Shown here one piece after another: positions 1 through 6,658 of a stretch of 23,897 nucleotides of DNA. Source of the stretch: Pilimelia columellifera (GTDB lineage: Bacteria; Actinomycetota; Actinomycetes; Mycobacteriales; Micromonosporaceae); NCBI RefSeq assembly GCF_039532605.1, contig NZ_BAAARY010000025.1:1-23897 (forward strand). Reading direction: 5' to 3'. The notes under the pieces were generated by a model. The model saw only the letters and a list, made by a program, of their open reading frames with translations. It searched no databases and was not told where the DNA came from. Position 1 is the stretch's first letter; every line of letters starts with the position of its first letter. A program made the translations under genes and the position numbers.

Positions 1-1
1 G

Positions 2-3000
2 GCGGCGTTTGGGCATCAGGATGTGCCGTTCGAGCGGCTGGTGGAGGAGTTGAATCCGCAGCGGTCCCTGGCACGCCACCCCCTCTTCCAAACCATGCTC
101 AGCCTGAACAACACTGAACCGACCGTCGCCGAGACGCCCACGTCCGCCCTGGTGGTCGAGCGGGAACGCGTGGCCGCGCGGACCGCCAAGTTCGACCTGC
201 TCTTCTCCCTTGCCGAGCGGCATGATGCGGACGGCCGCCCGCTCGGCATCGAGGGTGCCGTGCAGTACAGCGCCGACCTCTTCGAGCCGGCGACCGCGCA
301 GCGCATCGTCGACAGATTCCTACGCCTGCTCACCGCTGCGGCTGCGGACCCATCGCAGCAGCTCAGCCGCCTGGAGATTCTGGACGCAACCGAGCGTGAC
401 CGGGTGGAACGCGGCTTCAACGCCACTGAACGACGCGTTGAAGTCCGCGGCGTCGTTGCACGGCTTACCGAGCAGGCCCGCCGCACGCCCGACGCAGACG
501 CCGTCCGGTTCGGTGACGAAGTCATCACGTACCACGAGTTGGACGCTGCTTCGAACCAGCTCGCCCGCCTCCTGCTGGACCACGGCGTCAGCCCGGAGCA
601 GGTGGTTGGGGTGGCGCTGCCCAGGTCAGTGGCTCAGATCGTTGCGCTCATCGCGCTCAGCAAGGTGGGCGCTACGGCTCTGCCGGTCGACGTCCGGCTA
701 CCCGCCGACCGGCTGGCGGTACTGCTCTGCGACGCCGGTCCGGCACTGGTGCTGACCACAAGTGGATTCGCTGAGCAGAGCTGGGCGACGGCGCCGTGTG
801 TGCTGCGCCTGGACGATCCCGCCGTGCGAGCCGCGCTGGCCGCTCATGCCGAGGCTGCGGTCGACGACCTGGAGCGGGGTGGTCCACTCCGTCCCGACTG
901 CGGGCTCTACCTGTTGTACACCTCCGGCTCGACCGGTACGCCCAAGGGCGTGCTCATGCCGGTCGGCGCCATCGAGAACCTGATCGACTGGCAGCGGGAC
1001 ACCTTGCCTGGTGGTCCCGGGCTGATCACCGCGCAGTTCGCTCCGATCGGTTTCGATGTGGCGATGCAGGAGATGTGGTTCGCGCTGACTACGGGCCGCA
1101 CTCTGGTGATCTGTCCGGAGGAGGTGCGCCGCGACGGCCGGGCTTTGGCGCGGTGGTTGGCTGACAAACAGGTCAACGAACTGTTCAGCCCGAATCTGGT
1201 GGTGGAAGCCGTCGCTGAGTCGGCGGCGGCGGAACAGCTGCCGCTGCCGGCTCTCACCGATGTCGTACAGGCGGGCGAGGCACTGAGACTGACGGAGGCG
1301 ACTCGAACATTCTTCGCCGCTGGGCCGGGTCGCCGCCTGCACAACCAGTATGGGCCGACCGAGTCCCATGTAGTCACCGCCGCCGTCCTGCCGATCGCCG
1401 TAACAAACTGGCCGGTAGCGCCCGACATCGGAAAACCCATCGGCAACGCCCGCGTCTACGTGCTGGACGACGCCCTTCGACCGGTCCCCCCAGGCGTTAC
1501 CGGTGAGCTCTATCTGGCCGGGGCCGGCCTCGCCCGCGGGTATCACGGCCGCGCTGACCTGACGGCCGAACGGTTCGTCGCCTGCCCGTTCGGTCCGGCC
1601 GGGCAGCGGATGTACCGCTCCGGCGACCGAGGACGGTGGACGGACCAGGGGCGCATCACGTTCGTCGGCCGGGCGGATGCCCAGGTGAAGGTGCGGGGCT
1701 TCCGGGTGGAACCCGGTGAGGTGGAGGCCGTCCTGGCGGAGCACCCCGCGGTGAGCGGCGCCGCCGTGGTGGCTAAGCCCGGTCCCGCGGGCGGTCAGGT
1801 GCTCGTGGCGTACGTCGTCCCGGTCGCCGGCGCCTCGGCGGAGGCCAGCGACTGGGCGGAGCACCTCGGCGCCCGACTGCCGGACTACATGATGCCCTCA
1901 GCATTCGTGCCGCTGGAGGCGTTCCCGCTGAACCGCAACGGCAAGCTGCAACAGTCCGCTCTACCGGAGGTGGATATCGCTGGCAGCCGCCTCGATCGCG
2001 GACCACGGACGCCCGAGGAGTACGTGCTGAGCATTCTCTTTGGGGAGTTGCTGGGTCGTCCACCGGTCAATGTCGACGACGACTTCTTTCTCCTCGGCGG
2101 CCATTCCTTCCTCGCCACCAAGCTCGTTCGGCAGATCCGGACGCGGTTCGGCGTCGAGTTGTCGGTACGCAGCGTGTTCGAGGCGCCGACGGTTGCCGGG
2201 CTGGCTCGTGCGGTCGGCACGGGAGCCGAGGCCGACGCGTTCGCCTGCCTCCTTCCGCTGCGCAGAGGGGAGGATCGGCCGCCGCTGTTCTGCCTGCACC
2301 CGGCTTCGGGGACGAGCTGGAGCTATGCCGGCCTGCTCGCGCACCTGCCGACGTCCTATCCGATCTACGGAGTGCAGGCTCGTGGCTTCGGCGGCAACAT
2401 GGACTTGCCGCAGTCCGTCGAGGAGATGGCTGACGACTACGCTGAACAGATCCGCGCCGCCTATCCGACGGGGCCGTACCGGCTGCTGGGTTGGTCATTT
2501 GGCGGGCTTCTCGCGCATGCAGTGGCGGTCCGCCTCCAGCAGGCGGGAATGGAAGTGGACAACCTATTGATCGTGGACGCTTATCCGAATCCGGGGGTCG
2601 ATCTGCCGGACCGGGCGGACCACGAGATCATCGCGTCTTTACTGGCCGAAGACTTTACCTTCGACCCGTCGGAGTTGGCCGCTGATCCCGATGCCGTCCT
2701 GAGCCGGTACGCCGAGCACCTCCATCGCAGCGATCATCGGCTTGCCGCGCTCGGCGATCAGGGACTGAAGGACAGCATGCGGGTGTACGTGAACAATGCC
2801 CGTCTGATGGCGGCGCACCAGCCGCAGGTCTTCGCCGGCGACCTCACGTTCTTCACTGCCACCTTGAAATCCGAGGACCAGGCCGTGCCACCGGATCAGC
2901 GTGACCACTTCGTCGCCACGGCCTGGACGCCGCTTATTAAGGGACGAATTACAAACCATGACATCGAATCGACACACGGTACGATGTTCACCAATTCCCT

Positions 3001-3064
3001 TTCCGTGGCAGCGATCGGACGCGTCGTAGCCGCAGCCCTCGCGCAGACGGAAAGCACCGAGTAA
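2..3064 (+). CDS. Non-ribosomal peptide synthetase, C-terminal part: (C)-A-PCP-TE, proline-like specificity
   Basis: The frame is open from base 2, so the gene starts upstream; 1020 residues are visible. Order: the end of a condensation domain (HQDVPFERLVEELNP, to about residue 130), an adenylation domain (about 155-650), a carrier protein (about 665-740) and a type I thioesterase (about 755-1020). A-domain motifs seen are LYTSGSTGTPKG, NQYGPTES, YRSGDRGRW and NRNGK. The carrier motif LGGHSF has its phosphopantetheine Ser at residue 702. The thioesterase has GWSFGG (Ser 832) and a late THGTMF histidine. Aligned by eye to GrsA, the specificity residues read D-V-Q-F-V-A-Q-V-V-K, close to proline codes of the DVQ(F/L/Y)(V/I)AHVV type, so the last residue loaded is probably Pro or a Pro analogue. 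With a terminal TE this should be the release module. One in-frame TTA codon lies at 2639. It heads a plus-strand run with the MbtH gene 14 bases downstream. Confidence 0.95.
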   Translation, partial: AAFGHQDVPFERLVEELNPQRSLARHPLFQTMLSLNNTEPTVAETPTSALVVERERVAARTAKFDLLFSLAERHDADGRPLGIEGAVQYSADLFEPATAQRIVDRFLRLLTAAAADPSQQLSRLEILDATERDRVERGFNATERRVEVRGVVARLTEQARRTPDADAVRFGDEVITYHELDAASNQLARLLLDHGVSPEQVVGVALPRSVAQIVALIALSKVGATALPVDVRLPADRLAVLLCDAGPALVLTTSGFAEQSWATAPCVLRLDDPAVRAALAAHAEAAVDDLERGGPLRPDCGLYLLYTSGSTGTPKGVLMPVGAIENLIDWQRDTLPGGPGLITAQFAPIGFDVAMQEMWFALTTGRTLVICPEEVRRDGRALARWLADKQVNELFSPNLVVEAVAESAAAEQLPLPALTDVVQAGEALRLTEATRTFFAAGPGRRLHNQYGPTESHVVTAAVLPIAVTNWPVAPDIGKPIGNARVYVLDDALRPVPPGVTGELYLAGAGLARGYHGRADLTAERFVACPFGPAGQRMYRSGDRGRWTDQGRITFVGRADAQVKVRGFRVEPGEVEAVLAEHPAVSGAAVVAKPGPAGGQVLVAYVVPVAGASAEASDWAEHLGARLPDYMMPSAFVPLEAFPLNRNGKLQQSALPEVDIAGSRLDRGPRTPEEYVLSILFGELLGRPPVNVDDDFFLLGGHSFLATKLVRQIRTRFGVELSVRSVFEAPTVAGLARAVGTGAEADAFACLLPLRRGEDRPPLFCLHPASGTSWSYAGLLAHLPTSYPIYGVQARGFGGNMDLPQSVEEMADDYAEQIRAAYPTGPYRLLGWSFGGLLAHAVAVRLQQAGMEVDNLLIVDAYPNPGVDLPDRADHEIIASLLAEDFTFDPSELAADPDAVLSRYAEHLHRSDHRLAALGDQGLKDSMRVYVNNARLMAAHQPQVFAGDLTFFTATLKSEDQAVPPDQRDHFVATAWTPLIKGRITNHDIESTHGTMFTNSLSVAAIGRVVAAALAQTESTE

Positions 3065-3078
3065 AGGAGTTCGACTTC

Positions 3079-3306
3079 GTGAGCACCAATCCTTTTGAGG
3101 ATCCGGATGGCACGTACCTCGTACTGGTTAACGACGAAGGCCAATATTCGTTGTGGCCGTCGTTTGTCGACGTTCCCGCTGGCTGGAACGTCGTGCTGAC
3201 GGAGACCGATCGCCAGTCTGCCCTGGACTACATCAACGAGCACTGGACCGAGATGCGCCCGAAGAGTCTGGTCGCTGCAATGGAGGCCGAAGCCGCGCAG
3301 CGGTGA
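3079..3306 (+). CDS. MbtH-like protein
   Basis: A 75-residue protein with the family signature: NDEGQYSLWP, then VPAGW, then YINEHWTEMRPKSL. The length is normal for the family. MbtH-like proteins bind NRPS adenylation domains and help their folding and aminoacyl-AMP formation; this one presumably serves the preceding NRPS and others in the cluster. The start is GTG, preceded at good distance by AAAGGAG, which overlaps the end of the NRPS gene, so translation of the two is probably coupled. No unusual residues were noticed. Confidence 0.95.
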   Translation: MSTNPFEDPDGTYLVLVNDEGQYSLWPSFVDVPAGWNVVLTETDRQSALDYINEHWTEMRPKSLVAAMEAEAAQR

Positions 3307-3363
3307 CGCGGCGTGCCAGGCCGGTCGATGCTGCACCGCCGCGGCGTGGGCCGGGGTCGTCTG

Positions 3364-3370
3364 AAGGAGG
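3364..3370 (+). promoter_or_regulatory. Ribosome binding site fixing a TTG start
   Basis: AAGGAGG, a full Shine-Dalgarno match, lies 8 bases before the TTG at 3379. This selects the TTG over the in-frame ATG at 3313, which would add 22 residues ahead of an otherwise normal signal peptide. Confidence 0.7.
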
Positions 3371-3378
3371 TTTCCGAG

Positions 3379-5793
3379 TTGACTCGCCCACTCCCTACTC
3401 CGGTCCGCCGCGCGGCTGTGGCAGCGCTCGCCGCGGTCACCGCGGTACTGTCGTTGACACCACCACCATCGGCGACGGCTGCGCCGCAGCGAGGCTTTCA
3501 TTCCGTAGTCCGGGACACCGAGTACGGGATTCCGCATATCGTTGCGGCTGACTTCGGCGGGCTCGGTTACGGTTACGGATACGCCGCAGCCAAGGACAAC
3601 ATCTGCCTTCTGGCCGACGGTTATCTCACGGTTGACGGGCAGCGCTCGCAGTTCCACGACAGCCGGGCGGCCGTCGATACCGGATTCGGCCGCGCGTCGA
3701 GCACGCTGAACAGCGACATCTACTTCCAGGACCTGAAGGACCGACGGGTCGTCGAGGACCTCGTACGACGGCCCGCACCACTCGGTCCGACGCACGAGGT
3801 CCGGGACATGGTTCGCGGCTACGCCGCCGGGTACAACCGCTACCTGCGTGACACCGGCGTCGCCAACATCGGGGATCCGGCCTGCCGCGGCGCGGAATGG
3901 GTCCGTCCGATCACCGAACTGGACGTTTACCGGTACGTCCATGCGTTCACGATCAGCGCTGGAACCGGCAGTGTCATCGACGGCCTCACCACAGCGCAGC
4001 CACCGGAGTCTGGCCTACCAGCGCCCGCCGCTTCTCCGGCGCCGGTCCCCGCCGGTGGCGTCTGGTCACCGGAAACGCGGGCCGAGCTCGGCAGCAACGG
4101 TATCGCGATTGGGCGAGACGGAACAGGCAAGGGCGTTCGCAGCGTCTTACTGGGCAACCCGCACTATCCATGGCAGGGCGTTCGTCGATTCTGGCAGAGC
4201 CACCTGTCCATCCCCGGTCGGTTTGATGTGGCGGGTGCTGGCCTGCTCGGCTTCCCTGGCGTGATGATCGGTCACAACCAGAACATGGCCTGGTCCCATA
4301 CCGTCGCAACACCCACCACAATCGGGCTGTTCGAGCTACCGGTCGACCACGCCAACCCGACCCGCTACCTGGTCGATGGCGCGTCGGAGGCGATGACCTC
4401 CAACAGGGTGACCGTGCAGGTCCGCCAAGCCGACGGAACGATGAGCCCGGTCAGCCGGACATTGTGGTCCACCCGATTCGGACCGGTCCTCGCCGGCGTT
4501 CCGGGCCGGTCTCTGCCCTGGGCGTCGACGGTGCACACGATCCGCGACGCCAATGTTGCGAACATGCGGGCGCTCAACACGTGGTTCGAGCTCGGTGGAG
4601 CCCGTAACACCGCCGAGGTGGACAAGGCCCTCTCCCGCAACCAGGGCATCCCATGGCTCAACACGATCGCCACCGACCGGGACGGCCACGCCTACTTCGG
4701 CGACATCCAGGCCGTGCCGAACGTCTCCGATGAACGGCTGGCCAGTTGCAGCACCGCGCTCGGCCGGAAGATGTTCGCGGCGAATGGGATCCCCGTGCTC
4801 GACGGCGGCCGGGCGGAGTGTGGCTGGGCCACCGATGCGGACGCGCTTGAACCTGGGCTCATGGGCCCCGCCCAGCTGCCTCGCCTGACCCGCACCGACT
4901 TTGTCACCAATGCGAACGACAGCGCCTGGCTCACCAATCCCGCGGCTCCGCTCGTCGGTTTCCCGACGATTCTGGGGGCGAGTGGCACTCCGCGCTCGGC
5001 TCGCACTCAGGAGTCCATCGTTGCCGTGCAGCGGCGAATCACTGGAGCCGATGGACTGCCCGGACGGGGCTTTTCGGGAAAGTTTATGCGGGGTCTCCTC
5101 TTCTCAGACCACAGCCGGGTGGCCGAATTGACTGCCGCCGATGCAATAACCATGTGCACGGCATTCCCGGACGGCATGGCACCCGGTAGCGCCGGGCCGG
5201 AAAAAGTCTCGGCTGCCTGCGCGGCTTTGGCCTCGTGGGACCACACCTTTCGGACGGACAGCCGCGGTTCGTTGCTGTACGCCCGCTTCGTGCAGCGCCT
5301 CGGTGGGGCGGCGGTGCCGGGCGGCCCCTGGGCCGAACCGTTCAACGCGGCGGACCCGGTGAATACCCCTCGGGGGCTGGCCCTGGCGAAGGTTGAGGTC
5401 CAACGTGCTTTCGCTGACGCGGTCGCCGACCTGCGGCAGGCAGGTATCGCGGCCGACGCCCCGCTCGGCGACCATCAGTCGGTCACCCGCCGCGGCGTCG
5501 TCCTACCGATGCACGGGGCGCCGCACTCCCTAGGGGTACTCAATGTTGTTTCCCCCGTGTGGAAGCCCGGCGCCGGGAACGTGGACATCATGCAAGGCTC
5601 GAGCTTCATCCAGACTGTCGAGTTCCCGGAGAGCGGCGGGCCCCGCACACAGACTCTGCTGACGTACTCCCAGTCCGCCGACCAGACGTCTGCGCACTTC
5701 GCCGATCAGACCGCGTTGTTCTCCGCGAGCCGGTGGGTACCGGCGGGGTTCTCCGCATCGACCGGACAGCACGTCAGCGTGCTGTCCGAATAG
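3379..5793 (+). CDS. Secreted Ntn-hydrolase acylase (penicillin/aculeacin A/AHL acylase family)
   Basis: 804 residues from a TTG start chosen by its ribosome binding site. The N-terminus is a signal peptide (two Arg, an Ala/Val-rich core, cleavage likely near ATAAP), so the enzyme acts outside the membrane. Family members are made as one chain, cut into alpha and beta subunits, and the new N-terminal Ser of beta is the nucleophile. Here ELGSNGIAIGRDGTGKG places that Ser at about residue 239, followed by the family motif LLGNPHYPW. Later motifs include NDSAWLTNP and the C-terminal SFIQTVEF. Relatives hydrolyse amides of fatty acids (aculeacin A acylase, PvdQ, AHL acylases). Directly after the NRPS and MbtH genes, it may remove an acyl chain from the peptide or inactivate it. 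A TTA codon lies at 4147. The family is sure; the substrate is not. Confidence 0.92.
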   Translation: MTRPLPTPVRRAAVAALAAVTAVLSLTPPPSATAAPQRGFHSVVRDTEYGIPHIVAADFGGLGYGYGYAAAKDNICLLADGYLTVDGQRSQFHDSRAAVDTGFGRASSTLNSDIYFQDLKDRRVVEDLVRRPAPLGPTHEVRDMVRGYAAGYNRYLRDTGVANIGDPACRGAEWVRPITELDVYRYVHAFTISAGTGSVIDGLTTAQPPESGLPAPAASPAPVPAGGVWSPETRAELGSNGIAIGRDGTGKGVRSVLLGNPHYPWQGVRRFWQSHLSIPGRFDVAGAGLLGFPGVMIGHNQNMAWSHTVATPTTIGLFELPVDHANPTRYLVDGASEAMTSNRVTVQVRQADGTMSPVSRTLWSTRFGPVLAGVPGRSLPWASTVHTIRDANVANMRALNTWFELGGARNTAEVDKALSRNQGIPWLNTIATDRDGHAYFGDIQAVPNVSDERLASCSTALGRKMFAANGIPVLDGGRAECGWATDADALEPGLMGPAQLPRLTRTDFVTNANDSAWLTNPAAPLVGFPTILGASGTPRSARTQESIVAVQRRITGADGLPGRGFSGKFMRGLLFSDHSRVAELTAADAITMCTAFPDGMAPGSAGPEKVSAACAALASWDHTFRTDSRGSLLYARFVQRLGGAAVPGGPWAEPFNAADPVNTPRGLALAKVEVQRAFADAVADLRQAGIAADAPLGDHQSVTRRGVVLPMHGAPHSLGVLNVVSPVWKPGAGNVDIMQGSSFIQTVEFPESGGPRTQTLLTYSQSADQTSAHFADQTALFSASRWVPAGFSASTGQHVSVLSE

Positions 5794-5830
5794 TACGCGA
5801 ACAACCAGCTTGTCAAGGAGAGGACCGAAG

Positions 5831-6637
5831 GTGCCGCTGCTGCCCGTCGCAGATCGCCAGATCCGTTACGAAGACCGGGGCTCAGGCGAGCCCGTTGTCA
5901 TGATCATGGGATCGGCGGCGCGCGGTCAGGCATGGCACCTGCACCAGGTGCCATGCCTGACCGCCGCCGGATTCCGGGTGATCACGTTCGACAACCGCGG
6001 GATTGGCCCCGAGAGCCCGGTCGCGCCCTTCACCATTGACGATCTGACCCGCGACACGGCGGGGCTCATCGAGGAGCTCGGCCTCGGCGAGTGCCGCGTA
6101 GTAGGCACCTCGATGGGCGCGTATGTGGCACAGGAGCTCGCGCTCAGCCACCCGCACCTGGTCCGACAGGTGGTGCTGATGGCGAGTCGGGCACGCACCG
6201 ACACCATTCGCGCCGCGCTGTCGCGGGGCGAAGCCGAGCTCCTGGACTCCGGCGTCGAGCTCCCGGTGTCATATCGGGCGGCTGTGCGGGCCATGCAGAC
6301 GCTCAGTCCGACCACCCTGGACGACCACCGCGCGGTGCGGGACTGGCTCGATCTGTTCGAGCTCGCGTCGGAGGGCGGGTCTGGCATCCGCGCCCAGATG
6401 GCGCTCGAGTCGATGCCAGACCGCCGCACCGCCTATGGCAGCATTTCCGCACCTTGCCACGTGCTGTCCTTCGCCGACGACCTGATCACTTCTCCGGCGC
6501 AAGGCCGCGAGCTGGCCGCCTCCATACCGGGCGCGACATACGAGGTAATTCCCGATGCCGGCCACTACGGCTACCTGGAGCAGCCGGAGGCGGTCAACCG
6601 CAGCCTGCTCGCGTTCTTTGCGACTACCGGCAGTTGA
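5831..6637 (+). CDS. Alpha/beta-fold hydrolase
   Basis: 268 residues from GTG at 5831, 7 bases after AAGGAGAGG; a longer in-frame reading would start inside that ribosome binding site region. It has the family layout: an oxyanion loop region MIMGSAARG, FDNRGIG, the nucleophile elbow GTSMG (Ser 94), an acid-bearing segment FADDLITSP, and the catalytic His in DAGHYGYLEQP (His 245). There is no signal peptide, so it is cytoplasmic. It lies 37 bases after the acylase and is probably co-transcribed with it. Relatives include small esterases, lactonases and hydrolases tied to antibiotic clusters; proofreading (type II-like) hydrolysis, lactone or ester cleavage are all possible and cannot be told apart here. 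A 20-bp perfect inverted repeat lies inside the gene. Confidence 0.88.
   Translation: MPLLPVADRQIRYEDRGSGEPVVMIMGSAARGQAWHLHQVPCLTAAGFRVITFDNRGIGPESPVAPFTIDDLTRDTAGLIEELGLGECRVVGTSMGAYVAQELALSHPHLVRQVVLMASRARTDTIRAALSRGEAELLDSGVELPVSYRAAVRAMQTLSPTTLDDHRAVRDWLDLFELASEGGSGIRAQMALESMPDRRTAYGSISAPCHVLSFADDLITSPAQGRELAASIPGATYEVIPDAGHYGYLEQPEAVNRSLLAFFATTGS
5922..5964 (+). repeat. Perfect 20-bp inverted repeat inside the hydrolase gene
   Basis: Left arm 5922-5941 and right arm 5945-5964 are exact reverse complements, separated by a 3-base loop (CAC). The arms begin GCGGTCAGG and end CCTGACCGC. It lies about 90 bases after the start codon and encodes the segment GQAWHLHQVPCLTA, which looks like ordinary family sequence, so the dyad does not disrupt the gene. 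In mRNA it would form a very stable hairpin. Confidence 0.85.
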
Positions 6638-6658
6638 TCCGGAGGAGCAAGGGAGCGA

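Noticed and set aside
698..1864. Long minus-strand open frame (388 codons) across the NRPS
   Set aside because: It is antisense to well-conserved A-domain motifs, has no family motif itself, and long antisense frames are common in GC-rich DNA.
2896..3942. Minus-strand open frame covering the MbtH gene
   Set aside because: It is antisense to the end of the NRPS, the MbtH gene and the acylase, all with clear motifs and ribosome binding sites.
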